A program made the position numbers and the translations under genes. A stretch of DNA of 42,094 nt from Gemmatimonas sp. (GTDB taxonomy: Bacteria; Gemmatimonadota; Gemmatimonadetes; Gemmatimonadales; Gemmatimonadaceae), in NCBI GenBank assembly GCA_011390805.1, contig JAABRT010000025.1, positions 1 through 42,094 of the forward strand, read 5' to 3'. Under the pieces are notes generated by a model. That model was not told the DNA's origin, ran no database searches, and saw nothing but the letters and a program-made list of their open reading frames with translations. Of the stretch, positions 17,913 through 26,084 are shown piece by piece. Each line of letters starts with the position of its first letter. Within the stretch, counting starts at the first letter, position 1.

Positions 17913-17975
17913 ACCCCTGTTTTGTCCCTGTTGTGCACTACGCAGTTCCTGCACGCCGCACTCGGTGGCGGCCGC

Positions 17976-18530
17976 TCAGCCGCGCCCGGTCCGCTCGCGA
18001 AGCAGTGCCGATGGCGGTCGGTCCTCGGGCAGCGAGGCCACTCCGAACGCCTCTCGCAGCGCATCGTTGGCAGCGTGCCTGAATGTGGTCACCAGGCGTT
18101 CGGCCCGGGCCAGCTGATCCGGCTGCGGTTCGGCCACACCACAACGGCGCAGCAGCACACGCGCAATGCGCCTGAGTGGCGGCTCCGCGCGCCCACGCGT
18201 CTGCAATGCGTCGTGATATTCCGCCAGATGCGCGTGCCACTCTTCAACAACGCCGCGACGCACGCGCGCCTCGCGCGCAACGATGGCATCAATCGCGTGC
18301 GAGACGTCGGCGGCGGTCTGGTCGTCCAGCGCATCGCGCTCTGCCACAATGAGTCCGATCGCCTTCTGGCTGAAGGCAAGCTCAATCAGCGCGAGCTCCT
18401 CCGATGCGCCGCTGGCCTGTACAAGCCACGAAACCTCTTCGGCGGAGGGATCGTGAAGGACCGCGTCCAGATAGCGTTCAGCCAGCGCCTGGCGACGCCG
18501 CTGCTCCCGCCGGTCGGCCAGAATACCCAC
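17976..18530 (-). CDS. Helical protein of unknown function downstream of rrf2
   Basis: A 184-residue, Arg/Ala/Leu-rich protein with no signal peptide or membrane segment, predicted almost entirely helical (for example RREQRRRQALAERYLDAVLH and EELALIELAFSQKAIGLIVA). I do not recognise a family. The GTG start at 18530 lies 5 bases after the stop of the Rrf2 regulator, so the two are cotranscribed. It may be a partner of the regulator, but nothing in the sequence shows this. Confidence 0.6.
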   Translation of the reverse strand: MGILADRREQRRRQALAERYLDAVLHDPSAEEVSWLVQASGASEELALIELAFSQKAIGLIVAERDALDDQTAADVSHAIDAIVAREARVRRGVVEEWHAHLAEYHDALQTRGRAEPPLRRIARVLLRRCGVAEPQPDQLARAERLVTTFRHAANDALREAFGVASLPEDRPPSALLRERTGRG

Positions 18531-18535
18531 GCGCG

Positions 18536-19060
18536 CTAGCCGCCCAGTACGGGCAATGCGCTGCGGCCGGACGAAGCCCGAGCCACCGGCGCAGACGCTG
18601 AGCCCGACGCCGCCAGCGCCGGCAGTCCCACCCGCTCGCGCACATCGGCCTCTTCGTGCACCAGATCCGACAGGCGCACGCTGTCGAGCACCTCGTCAAT
18701 GCGCTGTTGCAACAGCAGCCACACCGGACGGATACTGCAACCGGTGGAATCGGAGCAGCGCTCGCTGTCTACGGGATGCGAGACACAATGCAAGTCGAAC
18801 GTCGACAGCTCTGACGCGTTGATCACGTCGCGCACCGTGATTTGGTCGGCGGCACGCGCGAGCTGATAACCGCCCCGGGCACCGCGGGTACTCTTTACGA
18901 TTTCAGCGCGCCGCAGACGAAGCAGAATCTGCTCGACATAATCTCCGGAGAGGCGTTCACCGGCCGCGATATCGCGTCCTGTGACCGGCCCTTCATCAGA
19001 GCGGCGCGCCAGATGCAGCGCGCAAATCAAGCCATATTCGGCCCACGTCGTAATGCGCAT
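18536..19060 (-). CDS. Rrf2 family Fe-S transcriptional regulator
   Basis: A 174-residue DNA-binding protein. The N-terminal winged helix matches Rrf2 (MRITTWAEYGLICALHLAR, then the LSGDYVEQILLRLRRAEIV recognition helix and RGARGGYQLAR wing). Three cysteines at 92, 102 and 108 fall where IscR-type members bind an Fe-S cluster, so it probably senses iron, redox or NO. About 60 residues of Ala/Ser-rich tail follow. Its promoter overlaps the aspA stop and the transcript would be nearly leaderless. A GCCCT-TC-AGGGC palindrome on the -35 box is a possible autoregulatory operator. Targets are unknown; the Fe-S carrier gene at 37942 is a reasonable candidate. Confidence 0.9.
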   Translation of the reverse strand: MRITTWAEYGLICALHLARRSDEGPVTGRDIAAGERLSGDYVEQILLRLRRAEIVKSTRGARGGYQLARAADQITVRDVINASELSTFDLHCVSHPVDSERCSDSTGCSIRPVWLLLQQRIDEVLDSVRLSDLVHEEADVRERVGLPALAASGSASAPVARASSGRSALPVLGG

Positions 19061-19066
19061 AAATGG

Positions 19067-19096
19067 AGTCTACCGGACGCAAGCCCTTCAGGGCAA
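19067..19096 (-). promoter_or_regulatory. Promoter of rrf2 giving a leaderless or very short 5' end
   Basis: On the minus strand TTGCCC (19091-19096), 18 bases, TAGACT (19067-19072) and then only six bases before the ATG at 19060. The start site would fall at or beside the start codon. A 12-base palindrome GCCCT-TC-AGGGC (19083-19094) overlaps the -35 box, an operator candidate. The site lies across the end of aspA. Confidence 0.5.
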
Positions 19097-20509
19097 GCGC
19101 GCTTCGGAGTCGCCGCGCCCCGGGAGGCCGATTTCCGTGAGGCGACGGAGGTCGAGGGCGGCTTCAAGCTGTGCCGGAGGGAGGACCTTTTCACGTTGCG
19201 CCAGATCGCGAATGAGCACCCCCTCGCTCACCGACTGCTTGCTCAGCTCCGCAGCACGCGCATAGCCGATTTCCGGTGCCAACGCAGTGGCCAACGCCGC
19301 CGACCGTTCCAGCCAGTACGCGCACATATCGCGATTGGCCGTGATACCACGCACGCAGTTGTGATCAAGCATGCGCATGGCGTTGGTGAGAATCTCCACG
19401 CTCATGAAAATGTTCTGCGCCATGACCGGCATCATCACATTGAGCTGCAGCTGCCCGTGCTCCGCCGCCAGACTAACACAGGTATCGTTGCCCACCACCT
19501 GCAGGCACACCTGATTCACCATTTCGGGAATCGAAGGATTGACCTTGCCGGGCATGATCGACGAGCCGGGCTGCACGGCCGGCAACACAATCTCGTCAAG
19601 ACCGGTGCGCGGTCCGCTCACCAGCAATCGCAAATCAGACACGATCTTGCTGAGATCGATGGCCAGCACGCGCAGCGTCGCGCTGAACGCTGCAGCATCG
19701 CTCATGCTCTGCATGAGTTCGATGCGGTCTTCGGCTTCGCGGAGCGGCATGCCAAGCGCTTCCTGTAACTGCTGCACCATCAACGCCGGATATTGCGGCT
19801 CCACGTTCACACCCGTACCCACCGCGCTGCCACCGATAGCCAGCTCCCGCAGGTACTCCGCTGCCTGCTGCACCCTGGTGAGATTACGCCGCATCGTGCG
19901 CGCATACGCCGTGAACTCCTGCCCGAGTCGAATGGGCATGGCGTCCTGCAAATGCGTTCGACCACTCTTGAGCACATCATCAAACTCGCGACCTTTGGCA
20001 GCCAGCGAGTCGGCGAGGTCATTGGCGGCGCGCGCAAACGGCTCCAGCAACATCAATGATCCCAGTCGGATGGCCGTGGGGATCACATCGTTGGTGGACT
20101 GCGCCATGTTCACGTGATCGTTGGGATGCACAGGCGTGTACGCGCCGCGCGCACCTCCCAACAACTCGTTGGCACGGTTGGCCAGCACTTCGTTCACATT
20201 CATGTGATGTGAAGTGCCGGCACCGGCCTGATACGGATCCACGACAAACTGATCGCGATGGGCTCCGGCCAGAACCTCATCGGCCGCTGACACGATTGCG
20301 TCGGCCAACGCGCCATCCAATCGTGCCGTGTGCTTGTGCGTGAGCGCCGCAGCACGTTTGATGTGCACAACAGCGTCCACGAACACGGCCAGCGGCTTGA
20401 GGCCGCTGATGGGAAAGTTCTGCTGCGCACGCACGGTTTGAATGCCGTACAGTGCACTCCCGGGAACCTCAAGCTCGCCGAGCGGATCTTTCTCAACACG
20501 CGTCTTCAC
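19088..20509 (-). CDS. aspA: Aspartate ammonia-lyase (class II fumarase superfamily)
   Basis: A 473-residue cytoplasmic lyase converting L-aspartate to fumarate and ammonia. The superfamily signature GSSIMPGKVNP with its catalytic Ser loop is present, as are GAGTSHHMNVNEVLANRANE, HPNDHVNMAQSTND and the SGRTHLQDA helix. The N-terminus (EKDPLGELEVPGSALYGIQT) and the VNEVLANRA segment favour aspartase over fumarase C, but fumarase activity cannot be excluded by eye. The GTG at 20509 has AGGA upstream at good spacing. It precedes rrf2 by 27 bases, though rrf2 also has its own promoter. Confidence 0.85.
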   Translation of the reverse strand: MKTRVEKDPLGELEVPGSALYGIQTVRAQQNFPISGLKPLAVFVDAVVHIKRAAALTHKHTARLDGALADAIVSAADEVLAGAHRDQFVVDPYQAGAGTSHHMNVNEVLANRANELLGGARGAYTPVHPNDHVNMAQSTNDVIPTAIRLGSLMLLEPFARAANDLADSLAAKGREFDDVLKSGRTHLQDAMPIRLGQEFTAYARTMRRNLTRVQQAAEYLRELAIGGSAVGTGVNVEPQYPALMVQQLQEALGMPLREAEDRIELMQSMSDAAAFSATLRVLAIDLSKIVSDLRLLVSGPRTGLDEIVLPAVQPGSSIMPGKVNPSIPEMVNQVCLQVVGNDTCVSLAAEHGQLQLNVMMPVMAQNIFMSVEILTNAMRMLDHNCVRGITANRDMCAYWLERSAALATALAPEIGYARAAELSKQSVSEGVLIRDLAQREKVLPPAQLEAALDLRRLTEIGLPGRGDSEARLP

Positions 20510-20541
20510 AACACCGTCCTGATTGAGAAAGCAAGTTGACG

Positions 20542-20567
20542 GCGGACAGACAGCGGCGTCTGTCCGC
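20542..20567 (-). terminator. Hairpin between the lipoprotein gene and aspA
   Basis: A perfect 10-bp stem (20542-20551 with 20558-20567, GCGGACAGAC/GTCTGTCCGC) with a 6-base loop lies 15 bases after the lipoprotein stop and 33 bases before the aspA start. No T tract follows, so it may be a weak terminator or an mRNA-stabilising structure. Confidence 0.5.
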
Positions 20568-20581
20568 TCTGCGACAACCGG

Positions 20582-21403
20582 TCAGTTGGACGAGCTGAGC
20601 GTCGTATCGGCCGACGTCACAACAAACAGGCGTGTACGTCCATCCACATCAACGGTACGGGTGCGCCAGCGCGCCACGTTGATTTCTCGCAGCGATTCGT
20701 CAGAAGCGAAATATTCGCTCAGCAACTGCGGACCGATGAGGAACTCTCCATCGTCCTGCACCACGCAGAGCACCTGGCGATCCGCCGCCCCTTCATTGTT
20801 CAGCGTGCCATAGCGCAACGACACCAGTACACCCGAGTTTGCATCCCCATTGGTCTGCCAGCGCAGCGTGAACGTTTCACCGGCAACGGGACCGGTGGTG
20901 GCGTTTACCCGCATCGGCTCTGCCAGACGCACCGCAATCTGGCTCCCCGGAAATCCGCCGGCTGCTCCCTGCACCGTGAGCTGCGCGCTGTCACCGGGCG
21001 AATACTCGAAGGTGGGAGGACTGGAGAGCACGTACAGTCGTGAACCGAGAATCGTCTCGGAAAGCTGGCGTACCGAACCACCTACGCGGAGCTCCAGCGA
21101 TTCCCCGGCGTTGAGGTTGCCCGGATTGATGACTTCAGGCGCGAACAGCTCGGTTTGACACCGGTCGGCGATCACGCGGCTGTCAGGCAGTGCAAACTGA
21201 GGGCCGGTAAAAAACGCCGCCGTAGGACGGGCCGTCAGCACACCGGACGAACCGGCGGTCGCTCTGATCGTCAGCGATCCGTAGCGATTGGTTGCACTGG
21301 TGTCTTCAACATCAAGACACGCGGTAGACGCGACAGTAAGGCCGAGCAGTGCAGCCCAACGCAAACGTCGGTGCGCGATGGCGGAAAGGATCGAATCGTG
21401 CAT
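20582..21403 (-). CDS. Lipoprotein of unknown function
   Basis: A 273-residue protein with a basic lead (HRRLRW), a hydrophobic core and the lipobox STAC, so a periplasm-facing lipoprotein. The mature part is beta-rich, Ser/Thr/Gly-rich and ends in TLSSSN. Two further cysteines (RCQTEL and LCVVQD) may pair. No family is recognised. ATG 21403 is chosen because the signal peptide begins there; the frame's earlier Met at 21481 reads non-signal sequence. A short hairpin (GACGA-AAAC-TCGTC, 21421-21434) lies 17 bases before the start. Confidence 0.65.
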   Translation of the reverse strand: MHDSILSAIAHRRLRWAALLGLTVASTACLDVEDTSATNRYGSLTIRATAGSSGVLTARPTAAFFTGPQFALPDSRVIADRCQTELFAPEVINPGNLNAGESLELRVGGSVRQLSETILGSRLYVLSSPPTFEYSPGDSAQLTVQGAAGGFPGSQIAVRLAEPMRVNATTGPVAGETFTLRWQTNGDANSGVLVSLRYGTLNNEGAADRQVLCVVQDDGEFLIGPQLLSEYFASDESLREINVARWRTRTVDVDGRTRLFVVTSADTTLSSSN

Positions 21404-21534
21404 GGTTACGGAAAGCAGATGACGAAAACTCGTCGTGAAGAGCACGCGCGCGCCGTTGAGCACGCGCTGAAGGTCGTACAATGGCAGTTCAAGTTCCGTT
21501 CAGATTCCGTGCAGAACCCACTGCCGCCTCTATT

Positions 21535-22176
21535 TCAGGAGCCAACGGGTCGCGCCAGTCCGGACAGGAACGGGTTGCTCACCAACTCACGGCCGAGCGT
21601 GGTAGAAGGTCCATGACCACAATACACCACAAGCGACGCATCGAGCTTCGAGATACGTCGCAGCGAATCATTCATGGCCCGCGGATCACACAGCGGCAGA
21701 TCGGTGCGGCCGATAGAGCCTGCGAACAGCAGATCTCCACTGAACATCGCACCGTGGCCAATAAACGCGACGTGTCCCGGTGCGTGACCCGGTAGATGCA
21801 ACACATCAAAGGTCAGGTCGCCTACCTGAACCGGATCCCCCTCGGCCAGCGCGATCGTGGGCTCGGGCAGCGGCTGAATACGCAAGCCATATGTACGACC
21901 GATGTCGGGTGCACGGTCATACAGCGGCCGGTCGTCGGGGTGCAGCGCCACAGGGACAGCGAACTGCTCGACGAGTGGCGCGACTGCACCAACGTGGTCC
22001 ACATGCGCATGCGTGAGCCAGATCGCTGTGAGCTGCGCCCCACTCGCCTCCACCGCGTGAGCCAGACGATCGGCCTCGTCACCCGGATCGACAAGCACCG
22101 CCTTCGCCGTGCTGTCGTCAACGATCAGATAGCAGTTCTCCTGGAGCGGACCGACGGTGAAGCTCTGTACCTTCAC
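21535..22176 (-). CDS. MBL-fold hydrolase, glyoxalase II-like
   Basis: A 213-residue metallo-beta-lactamase-fold protein. The binuclear zinc site is complete: THAHVDHVG (HxHxDH), the later His in LPGHAPGHV, Asp in FSGDLLF and the terminal His in [10 protein letters not shown]. Length and the GSIGRTDLP segment match the short YcbL-type glyoxalase II-like group that hydrolyses S-lactoylglutathione or related thioesters; the physiological substrate is not certain. The GTG start overlaps the trxB stop as GTGA, so it is translationally coupled to thioredoxin reductase, which fits a thiol-metabolism role. Confidence 0.88.
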   Translation of the reverse strand: MKVQSFTVGPLQENCYLIVDDSTAKAVLVDPGDEADRLAHAVEASGAQLTAIWLTHAHVDHVGAVAPLVEQFAVPVALHPDDRPLYDRAPDIGRTYGLRIQPLPEPTIALAEGDPVQVGDLTFDVLHLPGHAPGHVAFIGHGAMFSGDLLFAGSIGRTDLPLCDPRAMNDSLRRISKLDASLVVYCGHGPSTTLGRELVSNPFLSGLARPVGS

Positions 22177-23171
22177 GCGACAGCACTCTCAGTGGCAGTT
22201 GCCGCATGCTCTTCATGATGCGCCAGCCACCGTTCGGCTTCCAGTGCAGCCATGCATCCGGTTCCGGCGGCCGTAACGGCTTGCCGGTAATAGCTGTCCA
22301 TGACGTCGCCCGCCGCGAACACACCTTCCACACTCGTATTGGTACGCCAGCTATCGGGCGTCACGATGTAGCCGTTGTCGTGCAGCGCCAGTTGTCCGTT
22401 CAGGAAGCGCGTGTTCGGCGTGTGCCCGATGGCCACAAACATCCCACCGCAGGCCAGCGTACGACGTTCGCGCGTGTTCGTGTCCTCGAGCTCAACACCG
22501 GTGATGAAGTCATCGCCGTGCACGTCGACCACGTGTGAGTTCCACTCCACCCGGATCTTGGGATCACGCAGCACGCGATCGGCCATCACCTTGGAGGCAC
22601 GGAACTCCTCGCGACGGTGCACGATCACCACTTCACTCGCGAACTTGGTGAGATACAGCGCCTCTTCCATCGCAGAGTCACCACCGCCCACCACTACCAG
22701 ACGCTGATTGCGGAACGACGGCAGCGCGCCGTCACACACCGCGCACGACGAAACACCGCCGCCCGTGCGCGCCAGTCGCTCTTCGGATGACAGACCCAGC
22801 CAGTTGGCACGGGCACCCGTGGCGACAATCACCGCGCGCGCGGTAAGTGTGGCCCCGCCGCTCGCTTTGAGCACAAAGGGATACTGCGCAAAATCAACCG
22901 AGTCGATGTTCTCCGACACAACGCGCGTGCCGAAGCGTTCCGCCTGCTGCTTCATGCGCTCCATGAGGTCAGTGCCACCGAGCGCTTCGGGAAAACCGGG
23001 AAAGTTTTCGATATCGGTGGTGAACATGAGCTGACCACCGGGCACCATCTCACGCGAGATTTCGCCTTCGTAGACGATCGGATCGAGGTTGGCGCGCGAC
23101 GCGTACACGGCGGCCGTCCATGCGGCTGGCCCGCTGCCGATGATGACCAGCGTTTCCTGAGTTGCAGACAT
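22173..23171 (-). CDS. trxB: Thioredoxin-disulfide reductase
   Basis: A 332-residue flavoprotein transferring electrons from NADPH to thioredoxin. FAD-binding [18 protein letters not shown], the redox-active CAVC (C143/C146) followed by DG, the NADPH-binding [15 protein letters not shown] and [10 protein letters not shown], and the C-terminal [21 protein letters not shown] are all intact. ATG 23171 is the natural start; the longer frame is not homologous. It lies 35 bases after the Cys-rich Rossmann gene and 4-base-overlaps the MBL hydrolase gene. Confidence 0.96.
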   Translation of the reverse strand: MSATQETLVIIGSGPAAWTAAVYASRANLDPIVYEGEISREMVPGGQLMFTTDIENFPGFPEALGGTDLMERMKQQAERFGTRVVSENIDSVDFAQYPFVLKASGGATLTARAVIVATGARANWLGLSSEERLARTGGGVSSCAVCDGALPSFRNQRLVVVGGGDSAMEEALYLTKFASEVVIVHRREEFRASKVMADRVLRDPKIRVEWNSHVVDVHGDDFITGVELEDTNTRERRTLACGGMFVAIGHTPNTRFLNGQLALHDNGYIVTPDSWRTNTSVEGVFAAGDVMDSYYRQAVTAAGTGCMAALEAERWLAHHEEHAATATESAVA

Positions 23172-23206
23172 AAGCGGACTGATGGAGGAACGCGCAGCGC
23201 AACACG

Positions 23207-23959
23207 CTACGCAATGTGAAGCACGCCGAGCGCGCCATGGCAATGAGATACCGTACCCACAAGTACACGTGCCTCGCCAGCGTTCCCGGCACGCGCCACT
23301 GTTTCGTCGGCGGCCGCAATGGCATCAGCGTCAATCATGCCAACGCCCCACGTCCGATGCAGACAGTGAAAGATAATCGGTCCGTCGAGTTGGTGACCGG
23401 CTTCACGCTCGCTGGCCACGTAGGCCTCCACAGCGGGCGGCATGCTCCACGACCGCGGGCCGCGCGTGGCCGGACAGCGCGCCGGCTCAATACAGTTCAC
23501 AGGACACATCCATTCGGCAAAGCTCACGTAGTGCCGGCCGTCCGGTGCCGCACGCTGCCACGGCATCGGCGGCGGCGCCCGCAGCGGCTCTACCGATACG
23601 GGGCGCTCAGGCCACCGCCTGACAGCGCGGGCCACCAGCCAGTCGAGCAGCAGATGCGGCATAAGAGGCGAAGGCACGAGTGCGTCATGCACTCGATCAC
23701 CGGGTGGGACGTCGTCCAACCATGCCGCGAGCCACTCTGACCATTCGGAAGTGTGCACGCGAACCGGCAGCGCGCCGAACGCCTGCTGGCGCACACCTTG
23801 CGCTACCTGACATTCGGCATCGCGGTCAATCACCGTAACCTGCTCTACCTGCAGCGCTCCCTTTTCAAACGCGCGCGACAGCTGCTGTGTGTACCACCGG
23901 CCGTAACACCCGCCTCCAATCACCGCGATGTGGCGAAAGGTGACCTGCGGCGCACTCAT
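23207..23959 (-). CDS. Cys-rich Rossmann-like protein, unknown function
   Basis: A 250-residue soluble protein. The N-terminus has a dinucleotide-binding-like glycine motif ([14 protein letters not shown], residues 10-23) followed by an acidic VTVIDRD strand end. The middle has a cysteine cluster [13 protein letters not shown] (C152, C156, C162) resembling half a ferredoxin or a zinc site, and further Cys/His at HC199LH and SHC240HG. I recognise no named family. It overlaps the short-chain reductase stop as ATGA and precedes trxB, so it sits in a redox gene group. A redox or metal-binding role is inference. Confidence 0.7.
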   Translation of the reverse strand: MSAPQVTFRHIAVIGGGCYGRWYTQQLSRAFEKGALQVEQVTVIDRDAECQVAQGVRQQAFGALPVRVHTSEWSEWLAAWLDDVPPGDRVHDALVPSPLMPHLLLDWLVARAVRRWPERPVSVEPLRAPPPMPWQRAAPDGRHYVSFAEWMCPVNCIEPARCPATRGPRSWSMPPAVEAYVASEREAGHQLDGPIIFHCLHRTWGVGMIDADAIAAADETVARAGNAGEARVLVGTVSHCHGALGVLHIA

Positions 23960-24684
23960 CGGGCCACACCGCGCCCGCCGTCAACTGGAATCACGGCGCC
24001 CGTTACGTACTCCGCGCTGATAAGCCAACGCACAGCCTGCGCAACATCGCTCCCCGACCCCGTGCGACCAAGCGGAACGTCCCGCAAAAACTTTGCCTCG
24101 CTTTCGTCGTCAAAGTCGGCGGGCGCTTCAACCAGGCCGGGAGCAATGGCGTTCACGCGGATCCGTGGCGCGAGTGCGCGCGCCAGCGTGCGTGTGATGT
24201 GAACCAGCGCGTACTTGGCCGCACCATGCGCAATCATGCGCGGCATCGTTTCAAATGCCGCGTGGTCGGCGATATTCACAATCACGCCACCGTTCGGCAT
24301 CACACGCGCTGCAGCCTGCGCCATGAAGAACGGAGCGCGTGTGTTTACGGCGAACGAGCGATCCCAGTCGTCGGGCGTGATATCCATTGGCGCGACGCGC
24401 ACAAAGTTGGCGGCCGAGTTTACCAGCACATCAAGGCGACCGAAGGCTGCGTACGCTTCTTTCACAATGCGATCGGGCGTGCTTGCATCACTGAGATCAC
24501 CAAACACTGTGGCCGCATGCCCGCCGTTCGCCCGCAGCTCTCCGGCCAACGTCTCTGCCTCGTCGCGCGAACTTGAGGCGTGAATCACCACGCGGTCGCC
24601 ATCTGCAGCACACGCCCGCACGATTGCCGCACCAACCCGACGCGCACCGCCTGTGACCAGCGTCACGCGCGCCGTCGATGTCAT
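23956..24684 (-). CDS. Short-chain dehydrogenase, pteridine reductase-like
   Basis: A 242-residue SDR. The NADP-binding TGGARRVGAAIVR motif with IHASSSRDEA is the pattern of PTR1/FolM-type pteridine reductases, and NSAANF replaces the usual NNAG. The catalytic Ser position is Asp (D140 in NIADH), as in PTR1. The Tyr of YxxxK reads His (H153 with K157, AHGAAK), an unusual change that needs only one base. The C-terminal IRVNAIAPGLVEAP and VTGAVIPVDGG are normal. Coupled by ATGA overlaps to the PHP gene upstream and the Cys-rich gene downstream. The reaction is probable but not certain given the His. Confidence 0.85.
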   Translation of the reverse strand: MTSTARVTLVTGGARRVGAAIVRACAADGDRVVIHASSSRDEAETLAGELRANGGHAATVFGDLSDASTPDRIVKEAYAAFGRLDVLVNSAANFVRVAPMDITPDDWDRSFAVNTRAPFFMAQAAARVMPNGGVIVNIADHAAFETMPRMIAHGAAKYALVHITRTLARALAPRIRVNAIAPGLVEAPADFDDESEAKFLRDVPLGRTGSGSDVAQAVRWLISAEYVTGAVIPVDGGRGVAR

Positions 24685-25568
24685 CCGTCGCGCTCCTCGA
24701 TAAACCGGTCCTGCCGGGCCAGCCACAAATACGGGACCATCTGTCCGCCCAGCTGACGGGGCCCTTCGGCCGCACCATGCCAGTCGGAACCGCCGCTCGG
24801 CAGCAAACCGATGCGCTCAGCGCGATCGTAAATGCGCTCGGCCAACGACTGCGTGTGACTGGGGTGCAATACTTCCACTGCGTCGAGACCAATCTCGTGC
24901 AACTTGCGCAGACGCGTTTCGGTGGCGTAATCGCCGGGGTGTGCCCAGGCCACGATGCCGCCGGCGCGATGCACCAGCGCGACGGCCTCAGGCACTGTCA
25001 TCTGCCCCTTTTCAACGTACGCGGGCTTGCCCCAGCCGAGCCACTTGTCAAAGGCTTCACGGAAATCACGCACCCAGCCACCCGCGACCATTGCACGCGC
25101 CAGATGCGGACGACCTACCGCTCCCGGCCCGGCTTCCGCGAGCACCGACTCCATGGTCACGGGAATGGAGAAAGAGTTCAGTACACGCACCATCTCTTCG
25201 GCACGACGTATGCGCTCCTGCCGGAACGCGCCGAGATCGGCCTCGATTGACTCGCGGTTTGACAAGTGCAAGCCGAGCAGGTGCAACTCATCAGACTCAA
25301 AATGCGCCGCCAACTCAACGGCCGGCACAATGCGCACACTCAGGCGTTCGCCGGCGACTTCGGCCTCGGCCAGTCCGCTGATTGAATCGTGATCGGTAAT
25401 CGCAATCGCCGCCAGCTTCGCACGCGCTGCAGCTTCAACCACCGCGGTTGGTGACAACACACCATCCGACGCAGTCGTGTGCACCTGCAGATCAACAAAG
25501 CGGGGGACCGGGCTTGTTGCAGCAGCAAACGCCTGCTCCGGAGTGACTCCGGCGTGCAGATCGCTCAC
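24681..25568 (-). CDS. PHP-domain phosphoesterase (RNase AM/YciV-like)
   Basis: A 295-residue protein of the PHP metal-dependent phosphoesterase group related to RNase AM/YciV, which act on nucleoside 3',5'-bisphosphates and RNA 5' ends. Motifs: DLQVHTTASDG (residues 26-36), ITDHDS (H60), the PAVELAA Glu, HLLGLHL, GRPHLARAM, AWAHPGDY and the final SGGSDWHG. The first His of the HxH motif is Gln (Q28-V-H30), which removes one metal ligand or shifts its coordination. The start GTG 25568 overlaps the upstream small gene's stop as GTGA; the stop overlaps the SDR start as ATGA. Confidence 0.87.
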   Translation of the reverse strand: MSDLHAGVTPEQAFAAATSPVPRFVDLQVHTTASDGVLSPTAVVEAAARAKLAAIAITDHDSISGLAEAEVAGERLSVRIVPAVELAAHFESDELHLLGLHLSNRESIEADLGAFRQERIRRAEEMVRVLNSFSIPVTMESVLAEAGPGAVGRPHLARAMVAGGWVRDFREAFDKWLGWGKPAYVEKGQMTVPEAVALVHRAGGIVAWAHPGDYATETRLRKLHEIGLDAVEVLHPSHTQSLAERIYDRAERIGLLPSGGSDWHGAAEGPRQLGGQMVPYLWLARQDRFIEERDG

Positions 25569-25831
25569 GCCTGATATCCCGCTTCCGGCGCGCGCGCGCT
25601 GGGCTGCGACATGTAGAACAACCGCACAATGTCGTCGTCGGTCATTTCAGCCAGCGCCTGTTCCCGGGCCCGCGTGTTTCGCGGCGTGTAGCGTGTAAGC
25701 CGCACCTCGCGTCCGTTGTCATCACGGGATACAAAGATGAGCGAAAACTCATCGGCCACTGACTGCGTGATGAAGCCGCTTGGATACACACGCCATGTGC
25801 GCCCGTCCACGGAAATCTGTCGACTGGGCAT
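25565..25831 (-). CDS. Small protein of unknown function (88 aa)
   Basis: An 88-residue soluble protein with alternating strands (ISVDGRTWRVYPSG, EFSLIFVSRDDNGREVRLTRY) and a C-terminal helix MTDDDIVRLFYMSQ. No family recognised. Supported as a gene by its position: it starts 1 base after the stop of the upstream small gene and its own stop overlaps the PHP start (GTGA), so it sits in a tightly packed operon. It may be a small regulatory or assembly factor; that is speculation. Confidence 0.65.
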   Translation of the reverse strand: MPSRQISVDGRTWRVYPSGFITQSVADEFSLIFVSRDDNGREVRLTRYTPRNTRAREQALAEMTDDDIVRLFYMSQPSARAPEAGYQA

Positions 25832-25832
25832 C

Positions 25833-26084
25833 TTACGTCAGTTCAATGGAATGCCATGCAACGGCCGGTGGCTGACCGAGACCAACCGCCGCGAAATCCG
25901 CTGCATCTTTGGATTCGGCGAACTCAAGAAATGATTCGCCGTTGTCGGCCTGTTCAAAGGCCCAGAAGTGCACGCCCGCTGCCGCGCACTTCGCGCGCAG
26001 ATCACGCAGCCCGGAGACATACGCCTCACGATCGGCCGCGCCAACCTGTCGTTGCGTCACGAGCAGCGTGCGCCGTTCACTCAT
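25833..26084 (-). CDS. Small protein of unknown function (83 aa)
   Basis: An 83-residue soluble protein (LLVTQRQVGAADREAYVSGL, then HFWAFEQADNGESFLEFAES) whose alternating strand/helix pattern loosely resembles dimeric alpha-beta barrel (ABM-like) proteins, but this is not convincing by eye. The ATG overlaps the E2 stop as ATGA and the next small gene follows after one base, so it is translated with the dehydrogenase operon. Confidence 0.65.
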   Translation of the reverse strand: MSERRTLLVTQRQVGAADREAYVSGLRDLRAKCAAAGVHFWAFEQADNGESFLEFAESKDAADFAAVGLGQPPAVAWHSIELT

